In this document: positions 12,115 through 25,791 of the stretch, piece after piece
How positions within the stretch are numbered: the first letter of the stretch is position 1
Layout of the letters: the number at the start of each line of letters is the position of its first letter
Assembly (NCBI GenBank): GCA_034509925.1
Contig: CM067535.1
Coordinates: forward strand, 8,022,201-8,086,200
Length of the DNA: 64,000 nt
Reading direction: 5' to 3'
Origin: Hirudinaria manillensis
Taxonomy: Eukaryota > Annelida > Clitellata > Hirudinida > Hirudinidae
Translations under genes and position numbers: made by a program
Notes under the pieces: generated by a model
Seen by the model: only the letters and a program-made list of their open reading frames with translations
What the model was told of the DNA's origin: nothing
Database searches by the model: none

Positions 12115-12866
12115 TTCTAAAATTCGTGGAATTGTTTGTACATAGCAACTATTGGCAACGTGATTTTAGATCCAAAGACAGCGGATTCAACTGACTAGAG
12201 CCAATTTTAGCTGGCAAATAAATACATCAAATATTACTTTGCGCTTGAAAAACAGTAATTTGCAAACAATAATTAATTTTGGTGTAATAATTTAAAGCAA
12301 ATCTTGCGTCAATTCTTATTGGGGTAACGTGAAACTGATGTACCCTGAGAAGGCCCTTCTTGGACTAGATGAGCACTCCTACTCCAAACATAAGTCTCAT
12401 CATATAAACCACACAGATCATTTGGCCGCTTTAATCCGTTTCATATGAAACTCCTCAACAACAACAACCAAGTTACGACTGACCCTAACAGCGTTCAATG
12501 ATATATAAATCTTATTATTTTGAATTCGTGCCCATTGCTACCAGCACTCGTGAAATTTCACTTCATTCCAACAAAACCATCTTCCGACCGCTAGACCAAC
12601 AGGAATGGAAATGCTACACAATTGTTTTACTCTTGAAATTTGATGTCCTAAGTCAAATAAAAATTGATTCAGCACCCATGATTCCAAATTACATCAGTAA
12701 TAGCGCAAACTCATTCAAAAGATCTTTGTCATTCTCATAATAATTCACGTTGCTTCAACATGTCAATGATTCTAACCACAACGCAAATGATGAGAAAACA
12801 TTTTAAACAATTAACCTCCACCACATTTATCTTTTAATGAATATAAAGCATTTTTTATAAATAGCA
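12115..12866. other. intergenic, nothing recognised
   Basis: Lies between the start of the CCDC169-like gene and the 3' end of the PHRF1-like gene (both minus strand). A plus-strand frame at 12498-12740 has no recognisable motif and no splice support. A minus-strand AATAAA for the PHRF1-like gene is at 12867-12872. Confidence 0.5.
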
Positions 12867-12881
12867 TTTATTTGTCCTATC

Positions 12882-15648
12882 TTATTTTAGTTTGTGCAAA
12901 GTGACAGCATCCTGCACAAACTGAGCATGGCCCAATTTGATTTCATTGAGGTCATTTGAACGAGACTCAAATAAAAAAAAACAAACAAATAATTAATGCC
13001 AAATTGTTTATTTAATTGTGGCTTAATTGGTAAAAATGTAACTGAATAAATATTTCATTTGCATACAATAAACTGAGTAGTACCAGCTGCTTAACAATCT
13101 CTTTCAGTTTACAAAATATCCAACCATACTAAGACTTTTTCCTGCACCAATTGATTCAACACCTGATGGTCAGTTGATGAATCAGTCTCTTTGCATATCT
13201 GAAAGTCCAATTAATCATTATTATTATTTAATTTATTATTTAATATAAATCTTATTATTTAATTCATTAATATTTAATATAAATCTTATTATTTAATTTA
13301 TTATTAATTAATATAAATATATTACTTCTCTACAAACCACTTGGAAGTCAATAAGACTGAAATAAATTCCTTTATTATAAGTAAATAATATACCTTTGGA
13401 ACAACTATTTTTAATATTTGTTTGGCTTTCTCCTTGTTTACAGATTTATTCATAAAATACGGTTTCAAGATGTTCTTTGCCATTCTTTCAACAACGGCCA
13501 ATCTGGAACTTCCTTCCTAAGTACAAGTTAAAAGTATAAATTAAAAGTACAAGTTAAAAGTACATGTGTTTTAATTTAAGGGGATTCCATGCATTTCCTC
13601 AAAGATGGCTTTCAAGTCATTTTTTTTAAATTATTATATTATTAAAAATATTAAAATCTCACAGAAATTGAACTTACTGCATTCGATGGTGGAGCAGACG
13701 TTTTTGGAATGGAGGCTGGAATGGTTTTAATAAAATCATACTAAGTAAGATTTATGAAAATGATGTTAATTATAATTAATTATGATAATTATCATCAGAA
13801 ATAAATACAAAAAACTTTAAATTAAAAACAAATAAATAAATAATGCATTCAGAAACAAAAACTGAATAATTGTCAAAATACAGAAAAGCATGAATTAACT
13901 TCTAAGAATAAGAATAACTGACTTATCAAAGTTAGTCCACCAGGAATTTTACGATAATTCCAGTTTTTAAGATAAAAATCCATTTTCACAATAAAGTAAT
14001 GCAACAACTAAAACTACTCTTGACAACTGACATTGTTTTCTGGCCCTGACTTGAAACAGACTTTCTTGAGACCTCATGATTCGGAGGAGAATGTCCTGAG
14101 GTCCCGATGCGTCCGTGCGAGTTGCCTCCGGTTGGAGTTCAACTTCTTCAACTGTTTCTGTCTCAGGTTTAACAACTGGTTTGCTTCAAAATAAAAAAAT
14201 AATAAAAACAACAACAGCAATAAATAAATCATTCTGTTTTGTTTATAATCAGAAAGATGAATGTTAACAATAACTTTATTTTTTAATGATACTGATAACC
14301 ATAACCCTAACTACATCCTAATACATTCATAGACATTTACCAAGCAGTTGAGTTCCCAAATCATATCATTTAAAACTCAATGACTCTTTATTTTTAAGAT
14401 AAAAAATTATATTTGCAATCCTTGGATAAAATGAAATTATTACCATTTATTCGCAAAATGAAATTATTATTCCATTTATTCTGAAATTAAAAAAAAGTTA
14501 CCGATTAGAAACTCTGCTTTTGTCCATGGTCAGTGCACGGAGGTGAATCTTGTACCTTTGAAGTGCAAGACTCCTCGCTTCACCGTTAAATTTGCAGACG
14601 TTTTTGTTCAGTTCTCTCTGAGGAAAACCTTCTGAAATAACATTTGTAAAATGACTGCACATCAATGGAGGTTTCAAAACGTGCCGAACGTGTCCGTTAT
14701 TAACTTTAAATTTTAAAAATAAATTAATTAATTAACTATTTAATTGATTAGCTTGAAATTAAACCAAGCAATCTTTTTGCAACTCACCACATGTCGTGCA
14801 AAACCACAACGAAACGGTAACACTATCAGGATTTTGAAGACAACCAACATGAAATCTAAAATAAGAAATTATTATTCTTATCAATCTTATTATTATTATT
14901 AATTATTATTGATCAATCCAAATTAAATTGCTATTAAGTAAGTTCAAATACAAAATCATATCTCTTACTTATCATCACACCCGTCACAGGTTATCATCAA
15001 TTTTGGATTTTCGGAAGAGCAACACATAAAACAAGCTGGATCTGTATGGATTTTTTCAAGTGTTTTTCCATCCTTGTCTATCTTTGCTACCAAATTACCA
15101 CTAACCACATCCAGGATGTTTATCCAAGTAAACGTTTGTCTATCGAGAGGGCAAGTGGAATTTTTCTGAAAATCAAAACGTTTTAAAGCAAGGCATTATA
15201 ATCACTTTTAGCTGAGGATATTAAAAAAAATTTTAAATGCCATTTAAAATGAAATTATAATGACAAAGTAATATCATTTAATGTCATCACCTTGGCCCAT
15301 TTTTTGATGCAAACAACGCAAAAGTTGTGCTTACAACCAGATGGATTCCCCATCCTCTTAGCTTTTATTTTACCAAGACATATAGAACACTCGTGAGTAT
15401 TTTCAGTTTTAGCTTTTTTCGATGGTGAATTTCCAGTTTTTCCTTTTCTTGTTCTTTTTTTAGATGTTGTATTCTCAAATGAGCTCTGAGTTGGATTGGC
15501 AACATCGAAATCCTCGGGTTCGCTGTCACTCAAATTAATAACCCGAGGTGAATTTTGCGGGGAAATTGCAATACTTTCTGAAAAGTAATCCTAGAATCTT
15601 GTAAATGCTTTAAATTGCAATTACAAATCTATAACACCCACCTGCCAT
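12882..15648 (-). CDS. PHRF1: compact PHRF1-like protein: RING + PHD + C-terminal helical domain
   Basis: Ten exons join in phase to give about 373 residues: 15648-15642 (ATG plus 4 bases), 15577-15291, 15165-14969, 14855-14788, 14631-14502, 14183-14032, 13715-13678, 13516-13394, 13198-13163, 12965-12882. The RING reads C-x2-C-x14-C-x-H-x2-C-x2-C-x10-C-x2-D, including the CPLD ending typical of PHRF1, and is followed after about 40 residues by a C4HC3 PHD finger (CFMCC, then CDGCDDKFHVGC, then WFCTTC). The C-terminal part (VVERMAKNILKPYF, AKQILKIVVPKIC, LNEIKLGHAQFV) matches the conserved helical end of PHRF1, which resembles RNA-polymerase-II-CTD-binding SRI modules. PHRF1 is a nuclear ubiquitin ligase and histone reader. 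The protein is about a quarter of the human length (about 1,650), lacking the long SR/low-complexity middle. The exon 9 donor (13163) is a choice between two in-phase sites. Confidence 0.88.
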
Positions 15649-16083
15649 AACTACTGAGATTCTGAACGCATATGTTCCCGATGACTCTCAAAAGCATCAA
15701 AATAGAAGTTGCTGATTTAAAATGATGTTTAATCTACTCTAACTCCCAGAAATAGTTTGATTTTAAATAAAAAGAACATCAATCAATGAACAAAACGTAA
15801 CACGGAATACGGAATTCCAAAGAATCTTAATAAAACATTTAAGGCATTTAGGCAAAATTGTTACTACTTTATTGTTTATTAATGATTTTTTGAATAACTG
15901 ATTGTAAAATTGAATTTTCGATCCCTTTGTATAACATACATATTTTCGACTTCTATCATTAATCTTATCTAATAGCCTTATTAAAATGTACATTAAATAT
16001 ATGAAAAAGAATTTAACTATATCGCTATGGGTAATTATAGTGATTCTGCTAATGGGGAGCGGGGTTCTAAGTCTTGGTTCGAT

Positions 16084-16275
16084 TAGAATAAACCTGTGGA
16101 TAACAGGGCATGATGAAAGTAATATAAAATTGTGGTTCATCAGCTCCCGAATATCATTCGACAATCAATTAAAAGCCAAAAGTACAGCCAGTTACGTAGC
16201 TAACGTTAAGGTGCAAAATATTTGCAACTCTTAATTCTGATCAACAATTAAACATTATTCGATCTCCAGATGTCA
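16084..16275 (+). pseudogene. decayed duplicate of ASCC3 exon 6, intron 6 and start of exon 7
   Basis: The stretch TTCGACAATCAATTAAAAGC followed by CAAAAGTACAGCCAGTTA closely matches ASCC3 exon 6 (about 18950-19014), keeping the reading LKAK-ASYVA-VK and the GTG donor. After a shortened copy of the intron it reaches ATCTCCAGATGTC, matching the exon 7 acceptor at 19102-19114. Upstream, GGGCATG and the GGTTCATCAGCTCC patch match the 5' part of exon 6, with an internal deletion. It lies on the same strand, about 0.6 kb upstream of the ASCC3 start codon and 2.8 kb from the parent exon. No other helicase exons accompany it, so it is a partial segmental duplication and not a gene. Confidence 0.78.
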
Positions 16276-16836
16276 TTGCTTGCTAAAAGTTGTACTATTC
16301 TAGGTCAATGATAATGATAATTACTGTAATTCTCTAAATATCATCTTTGCATTAATGCCCATGTCGTCAGAATTTCATGTATTGCAATCTCGAGAGTGAT
16401 GATGGAACTCTGCTTCCTTATTGCAGTCTTCAGTTTAATTGATTCTAAGGTCATCATTGATTCATTGTCGACATCTTTGAAGTCTCCTCTTCCTGAGAGA
16501 ATCTCGAGCTGATTGGACATCTTAGTGGCATTCAGGCATGGGCCACTTTAAATTCTTCTCCGTATTTAACGTCAAAGATAATAAAATTCGAATTATTTGA
16601 ATTGTTTAGTGTTTAATTACTAAACTTATTAGTGTTTTATTAATAATAAAGTGTATAAAATTTAAAAATTTTAAATTGTAATAAAAAGACTAATCTACTT
16701 TTAAATTTTGGTTTTATCGCTTTCCATTTGGTTATGAAATTTCCGAGTTGGGGAGTCGTTGACGTTGCCTTCAACTGCAAATCGTAATCTAGAGAAAGAA
16801 AATACACATTCTGATTTGACCCTTACATCTTTTAAA

Positions 16837-19800
16837 ATGGAATCTGAGTTTTATAGGTTTTCGGCAAAACTTGCAGCATGTTTGTCTCCTAAGAATGAAT
16901 GTATTGATGACCTGTATTCTGAAATCCTGGAAAAGAGGAAAACTGTTGGGCGCAGGGGATTATCAACTTGGTCCGATATTATAAATGAAATCAAAATTCA
17001 TTCCAAATCCCCAAATGCTGATAGAGAAATTGCAACATTTGTTTCATTGGTACAAGATCTTGGTTAGTACATTCATAACTATTTTACTTATAAAATAAAG
17101 AACTTTATTTGATTTTTAATTTTTTAGTTGGCTTTGAATGTTCAAGTGAATACTTGGAAAGGAGTTGTTTGCTTGTTATGAAAATGACCCACCAACAAAA
17201 AAAGTTTCAAGACTTTTCAAGTGCTGATTTAGAAGAAATTAGGGCTCACTTTGATTCAGCCTCCATGTCTCTGATTGAACAAACTCTTCACTGTGCTTTA
17301 AATTTACTGGCATCCATTCCAAAAGATAAAGCCAATTTCAAATTTTATTACGAGGCACGAGGAAAGGAGTTCGGATCATCCATCAGATTTGAAACTTTTA
17401 AGTATAAGAAAATCGATCCATCATTGATGTGGTTGAGGCCTCCACAAGCAAAAGAAAATGGATTCAGCATGAACTTTAACCCAAAGTCTCTGCAGAAGGG
17501 GGTTTCTGAGGGACCCTCTAAGATGTTGGACAAGATCCCCACAACAAAGATTCAGGAACAACCAGATTTTCTTGACAAGTACTTAAGAAATCTAAAGAAT
17601 TTACAGCCAAACATTGTCAGGCAATCATTATCAGGAATTCTTTATTCTGCAAAAAATGACGATGAATTGCAAGAACAGGTTGTTATTCATTTTAACATAT
17701 TATGTTAATAATAAGCAAACAATTGTTTTCTGCCACATTATTACATTTTTTTGTAAATTCTGATTTTACGATGAAATTGGAAGAATTTTATGGAAGTAAC
17801 AAAAAAAATCATTAGAATCCATCTTGACTTCCAACGGCCATAAATAGTTCCACTTGACATGCAACTAATAATAAATATTTACTTATTCTAACTTATTAAA
17901 AATATTATCTTATTATAACTTATTGTTATTCAACTCGTACTTTTCAGCTAATCGGATTCCTTGGATTTGATAACATTGAACTGATAACAGACATCATGTC
18001 CAACAAGAAGCATTTCCTTCAAGAACTTCAAAAATCAAATGTCAACGGGAAGAGTGAGTCATCGGTTTTCTAATTGTTTTAATTGTTTTGGATTTTGTTT
18101 TTGTTTTGTTTTTGTTTTGTTTTTGTTTTGTTTTTGTTTTTTGTGAGGAGTTCAACGTGTTAAACATATTTGTTTGTGTTTTTGTTTGTAGGAGTTAATG
18201 CAACAACTCCATCTTATGGGATGCAAGTCAGTATTCAGGTCAGTGTTTGATAGCTATTACTAATTAATTGATCAATTATTTATAATAAGTATAATAATAA
18301 GTAGCAATTGATTGTTATTAATTGGTTATTATTTATTATTATTATTATTTATTATTATTATTATTAAGTAATCAATTGGTTAATTAATAAAATATTGATT
18401 TAATAAAGTTAGTGACTTTTAGCAGTTACTGCTGCTGGTGTTAATTTTAAAATTTAACTTTGTTTTTACTTTGTTATTCATCGTAGAATGAGAACCAGAA
18501 GAAGCTCCAAAAGGCATTAATGAAGGAAGAGAAGAAGATGAAAAGAAGGAATGATGCCACACAAGAAGAACAGCAGTTGAACTTCAAAGAATTTAAGATC
18601 AAAAGGTTTTTGTGAATTTATTCGTAATTTGCATTAAGTCACTAAAATCTAGTAAAAAAATAATAATATGATAAAATGTACGATTTCTGGAAAAAGTTAA
18701 CTAATCCCTTATTATGTAGTCATGTGATATCAATTCAGCTCGAGGACTTATAACTTAACGATACAAATTATATTAATTTATTTATAAATTAATTAATTAT
18801 ATCAATTGTTTATTGAAGTATATTATTTCAATTAGTTTCTTATATTTTTTATATTTTTTTCTTACACAGAGAGGGCATGCTTCAGATGTCCAGGAAGCAA
18901 CCTCTTTACTCCAAGGGCAGTTCCAAACTCGGTCCAACAGCTCCAGATTATCCTTACGTCTTCGACAGTCACTTGAAAGCCAAAAACTCTGCCAGTTATG
19001 TGGCCAAAGTCAAGGTGAGCAAAACATTTTGCTTTTCTTTTAATTACAATTAAATTAAATTTTTAAATTTAATTTAATTTTAATTAAACATTAATCATTT
19101 GATCGCCAGATGTCTCTTCCTGAAAACATAATCAGGAAGGAGGATAACACTATGGAACAGGTGGATGTGCCACCAAGCAGCAAACCACCGATGGATATGC
19201 TCAACAAACATATTTTAATCAGTGAAATGGATGAGGTACTAATTTGTCTTGTTTTGTTTTTGTTTTGTTTTATTTTTTGTATCAATTTCACCTTTAAAAA
19301 TCAAATTAATTACTTAAAATTGCAACATTCTTGAATTTGATCAGTTAAAATAATGATTTATTAAAACTAGTAATGTTCAGTTATTGCTGAAAATCTTGAA
19401 ATTTATCTTGGTCTTGTTTGACATTTGTTTTATTTAATTTCGCAAATGTAACAAATTGATCATTCAAATTGCAACGCCGTTGATCAGTAATCGTGGTTGT
19501 TAAGATAACGATTTATTAAAACTAATTAGCTACTAATACTAATAAGTGTTAATGAGCTTGAAATTTATTCCGGTTTTATTTAACGCTAACCCAATTTAAT
19601 TTAATTTATCCTTAATTAACGAATTAATCAATAAAATCACAACGTAATTGAATCGTAATGCTCCGTGCAGATCGGTCAAGTTGCTTTCCAAAACACGAAG
19701 AAGTTGAACCTCATCCAATCCGTCGTGTATCCCGTCGCTTACACCACCAACGAGAACCTCCTGATCTGCGCTCCGACAGGAGCCGGAAAAACCAACATCG

Positions 19801-20860
19801 CGATGTTGACGGTCGTCAGTGAAATAAAAAATCATCTGATGAACGGAGTGATTGATAAAGATCAGTTCAAGGTTTGACTTATATTGCTTGCTTGGATGTT
19901 CTCTCATAGATTAAATGCGTTTATTTCCTGCATTTATTTTAATGTTGATTGAGAATTTAATATTATCAATTACTATTTATATTATTATATATTATTTATT
20001 GCTATAATTTATACAATTACTCTGTGATATATTTACTTAAATCAATTATATGATAATATATTATAACATATTTAGTTTATTTTTAATATAAACTTAATAT
20101 AAACAATCCTCTTTTAGATTGTTTACATTGCACCCATGAAGGCTTTGGCAGCAGAAATGGTCGAGAATTTTGGAAAGAGATTGAAACCACTCGACATTTC
20201 AGTCAAGGAATACACGGGTGACATGCAACTCACAAAGACTGAAATATTAAACACACAGGTCTGTAGAGTTGAGACTTTAATTAGCAAAATTATTATTATT
20301 ATTATTATTATTATTGTAAATTAAGTTAATTTGGTTGGTTATTCTAGGTCTGCAGAGTTAAGATATCATAATAGACTTTAATTATTAAAATTAATTTAAA
20401 TAGATGATAAATTTATTAAAGCATATATATATACATATATGTAATAAAGCATATATGATTTAGAGTCATTAGTAATTACTATTGGAGGATTAAACGATTA
20501 TTATTTATTGGATTGAATTTATTGACTTGTAAATCTCAAAAATTGATCGAAATTAATCGAAATCAATTCTCAGATGATCATCACGACTCCCGAGAAGTGG
20601 GACGTCGTGACGCGGAAACCTTCGGACGAGTCGTTGACGAAACTCGTTCGATTGTTGATCATCGACGAGGTTCATTTGTTGCACGACGACAGAGGATCCG
20701 TCATCGAAAGTATCGTCGCAAGGACTTTGAGACAGGTTTGTTTTGTTTGTTTGTTTGTTTGTTTTGTTTGTTTTTGTTTTGTTTTGAGGGGAGGGAAAGG
20801 GGAGGTTGTGACTTATTATTATTATTATTATTGTTGTTATTATTATTGTTATTATTATTA

Positions 20861-20891
<31 letters not shown>

Positions 20892-23800
20892 AACAACACT
20901 CTACAATACTTAATAAAGCTTATTATAATACCATTATATTATAATTAATAATCACAAAACTATCACAACAACGCAGGTCGAAAGCACTCAAACGATGATA
21001 AGAATCGTCGGACTATCTGCAACTCTACCAAACTACCTGGACGTGGCCAAATTCCTGCACGTTAATCCTTACGCGGGTCTTTTCTTCTTCGACTCCCGAT
21101 TCAGACCCGTCCCTCTGACGCAGACCTTCGTTGGAATCAAGGAGACGAACTTCAGATTCCAGTCCCTGACCATGAACAACATCACTTATGACAAGGTGGT
21201 GGAGCAAGTCAAGCAGGGATACCAGGCGAGTGTTTTGTTGTTATTGTTGTTGTTGTTTTAACATGAGTTGATGGATTAGCACTTAATTTGATTGATTAAT
21301 ATTAAATTAATCTCTTTTTAGTTAAAATTTAGTTAATTTGGTAGTGTTTTGTCATTGTTGTTGTCGTCATCATCAATTAATTTTGAACTTAAGTTAATTT
21401 AATCTGTTTTTAATTAAAATTTAATTAATTAAAAAAAATTTTTTTATCCTCAGGTGATGGTCTTCGTACACTCCCGAAATGACACGGTGAAGACCGCAGA
21501 CCTGCTCTTGGAAATGGCAAAGTCCAAAGGACAGAATCAACTCTTCTTTCCACCGGACACCGTTCAAATATCGTCGAAGCTTAAACAGGTAATTAATTTT
21601 TTGACTTGTTATCAAGTAACCATTATTAATACATTATCAATTATTATTAATTTATTATCAAGTAACTATTATTAATATATTATTAATTTATTATCAAGTA
21701 ACTATTATTAATATATTATTAATTTATTATCAAGTAACTATTATTAATACATTATTAATTTATTATCACAAGTAACTATTATTAATACGGGAGATAGAAG
21801 TTAATTAATAACTCGTACAGTGAATCAAAGCCAAACGCTTTAAATCGGTCCACCCTCATTCCTCTATTATTTACATTATTTCAGGCTGAAAGAAGCTCAA
21901 ACAAAAAACTGAGAGACCTGATTCCAGGTGGTTTTGCCACCCACCATGCTGGAATGTTGAGACAAGACAGGAATTTGGTTGAGAGGTTGTTTTCAGAAGG
22001 TGCCATCAAGGTCATCGTCTGCACTGCCACCCTGGCCTGGGGTGTGAACCTGCCAGCACACGCAGTCATAATAAAGGTGAGGCCTATGATGATTATGATG
22101 ATAATGATGATGTTATTGATAGTAAATTATTGACCGTAATCAATAGTACTGGTAATTCAATAACTGATTCGTTTAAGTTGTGTGATAATAGTTTGGTTTT
22201 TTAAAGAATTGATTATGAATGTTATTATGAATATGAATAGTTTTATGACTTAAAATTATAGCTGATTATGCTTTAATTAAAATTTAATAATTTAATTAAA
22301 ATTATAGCAGATTATGCTTTAATTAAAATTTAATAATTTAATTAAAATTATAGCAGATTATGCTTTAATTAAAATTTAATAATTTAATTAAAATTATAGC
22401 TGATTATGCTTTAATTAAAATTTAATAATTTAATTAAAATTATAGCAGATTATGCTTTAATTAAAATTTAATAATTTAATTAAAATTATAGCAGATTATG
22501 CTTTAATTAAAATTTAATAATTTAATTAAAATTATAGCTGATTATGCTTTAATTAAAATTTAATAATTTAATTAAAATTATAGCAGATTATGCTATCATT
22601 TGCCCTCATGATCCTAATCCTTCCAACCTCCCATTCCCCTATTAACGCCCAAAATCGAACGAATTTCAGGGAACTCAAATCTATGACGCCAAGAAGGGAA
22701 GCTTCGTGGATCTGAGCATCTTGGACGTGACTCAGATCTTCGGAAGAGCAGGTAGACCTCAGTTTGACACCTTCGGACATGGAACCATCATAACAACTCA
22801 GGACAAGCTTCCGCATTACCTGACGCTCCTCGTATCATCAACGCCCATCGAGTCGCAGTTTATTAACGGCTTGGAGGACCATCTGAATGCAGAGGTACGC
22901 TTTGTTTTGTTTAAGCTTTGTTTTGTCTATGCTTTGTTTTGTTTGCATTCGTTTTGCAATTATAATTAATCATAATTAATTAATTAATTAATCTTATTGT
23001 CAACATCGCTCATGCTTCTGTCTGATGTTGTCAATTTTAAATTCGTGTACATTTTAAAATTATTATTGCCATAATTTACTGTCAACATTATTTGTGATTT
23101 TAATCAAATAAACATAAATATGGCAGAATGATGTTTAAGTAGTTTATTTAGTATCCTCTGATCAATTTTGCTGCTCTGCCTAAATTCTAGAAGTAGAATA
23201 TCTATTAATTAAGAGTTTAATTGTTAATATTTTTATTATTAATCTTAACTACTTTAAATATTATTATTATTATATACTATTTTTGTTATTATTATTATAT
23301 ATTATTATTATTTTTTTGAAGATTTCTCTGGGAACTGTGACAAATGTTGATGAAGCAATCAGATGGTTGAGTTACACCTATCTGTACGTTCGGATGAGGT
23401 TGAACCCACAGGCCTATGGAGTTTCATACGATCAACTTGCTGTAAGGACAACTTTAAAACAAATTATTATGTCTATAATTTCTTAAAATTTGTAGGATTT
23501 ATGTATAATAATATAGGATATTTATGATAATGTTTGATGATATATATATTTGTTGAATATTATAAAGTAATTCCTTAAAATTGTAGAATTTATGTATAAT
23601 AATATATGATATTTATGATAACATATGGCGGTGTATAAAAATATACATATATATGATAACATATGGCGGTGTATAAAAATATACATATATATGAATATTA
23701 TAATATGTTTAATATCTCATACAAGTTTAATGCAATTAATTAATAATTATTTATAATTATTAAAATAATTAATTAATAAATTAATCCATCCTATTCACAG

Positions 23801-25756
23801 AACGATCCTCTGCTGGAGAAGAGAAGGAGGGAGTTGATCGTTGCCAGCTGCCGAAGTTTGGACAAGGCAAGGATGGTGAGGTTCGATGAGAAGAGTGAAT
23901 CACTGCACAGTACGAGTCTCGGGAGGACTGCCAGTCACTTCTACATCAAGTACACCACCATCGAGGTATGTCGTCGTACAACGTAGTATGCCGTAGTACA
24001 ATGTAGTATGCCGTAGTACAATGTAGTACGCTGTAGTACAATCTAGTGTGCCGACTTTGGATTGTCGTCCTTTTAGTTTTTTATCATTTAGTTAATTATT
24101 AAATTAATTCTTACGAGACGCTGATGTTGGGATTGTCGGTTAAAATTTGTTTTTTTTTATTTTGTGAATATTTGATTTAATTATGAATTAATGAATTAAT
24201 TAATTATTTGTTACTTGATAATCAGATCTTCAATGAATTCTTCACGCAATTCCTGTCTCGAGAGGACATTTTTACGTTGATCTCAAAAGCCGAGGAGTTT
24301 CAACAAGTCAAGGTGGGTTGAAAGTTCGATCATCAATCAACTTCAGTGTCCAAATGTTTCATTACTTTCAACTGATTAGACATTTTCAATGTTGTATTGT
24401 ATTGTGTTGTACTTGTGATTGACAACACATCTGGGCCTTAATGATGATAATCCTTCCAGTATCAACATCCATCAATGTTTAGATATTCCATGGATGTTTA
24501 GATATTCACATTTTAAATATAATTCTAATATTTAAATATTATGTTATAAATAATATAAATATTGTTATATATAAATAGCATATATATTGTATATATATAA
24601 CACAATATATTGTATAATATAAATATTGTTAAATCATTCAATATCACCTTGTAATTCACCTTTTAATTCACTGTTTTTTATTCTTTTCAATAGGTGAGAG
24701 ATGAGGAGCACGACGAGTTGATCGAACACCTGAACGACTGCAGCGTCGAGGTGACCTCGGGAATCGAAAACTCTCACGGAAAGGTCAACGTTCTCCTCCA
24801 GTCGTACATCTCTCGCTTTCCGATCCAAAGCTTCTCGCTCAACTCGGACCAGGCGTACGTCGTTCAGAACGCTTCCAGGATTTCCAGGTCCTTGTTCGAG
24901 ATTGCCATGAACAACGGGTGGCCACTGATGGCAGACAGGGTGCTCACGGTCAGCAAGTTCATCGAGAAGAGACTGTGGTGGTGGCAGAGTCCCATGAGGC
25001 AGTTTGGCATCCTGTCGCACGAGATCCTCAACAAGATCGAAAGCAAGGGTCTTTCTGTCGACAAACTGAAAGAGATGGACATTAAGGAAATAGGTTGAGA
25101 TTATGGATTATATTATATTATATTATATTATATTATATTATATTATATTATATTATATTATATTATATTATATTATATTATATTATATTATATTATATTA
25201 TAAGAATTGCTGTAATGTTTTAAGATTTTAATATTATAAAACTCTAGTGTGGTTTTATCTTTTTAATTTAATTTAATTTGGTTTAATGGTTATTTATATC
25301 TTTTAAATTTAATTTAATGTTTTTTTTTATATTTTTAAGTACTTAAATTCTTTATTTATTATTTATTATACAAAAACAAATTTAATCCCTGACAGGTCAA
25401 ATGATTCACCACATGAAAATGGGATCAGTGGTCAAGGATTTGGCCCATCAGATTCCATCGTTGAACGTGGAGTGGAACCTCCAGCCGGTCACCAGAACCG
25501 TCCTGAAGGTCACCTTGACAGTCAGAGCCACCTTCAAGTGGCACGACAAGGTCCACGGAAAGATCGGAGAATCGTTCTGGATCTGGATCGAGGATCCGGT
25601 CAACAACCACATCTACCATCACGAATACGTCCTCATGCACAAGAAGAATGTTAGTTTTTTTTTCTTCTTTCTTTTCCATTGTGAATGCATTCTTTCTGTC
25701 TATCTGAGACTTATCTTCAAAAGAAGATAATTGTTGTAATAACAATAATAATGATG

Positions 25757-25791
<35 letters not shown>

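Noticed and set aside
16759..16836. Upstream extension of the ASCC3 N-terminus
   Set aside because: The frame is open but begins at TTG, with no in-frame ATG before 16837 and a TGA at 16735. The similarity to the family N-terminus is too weak to call an upstream exon.
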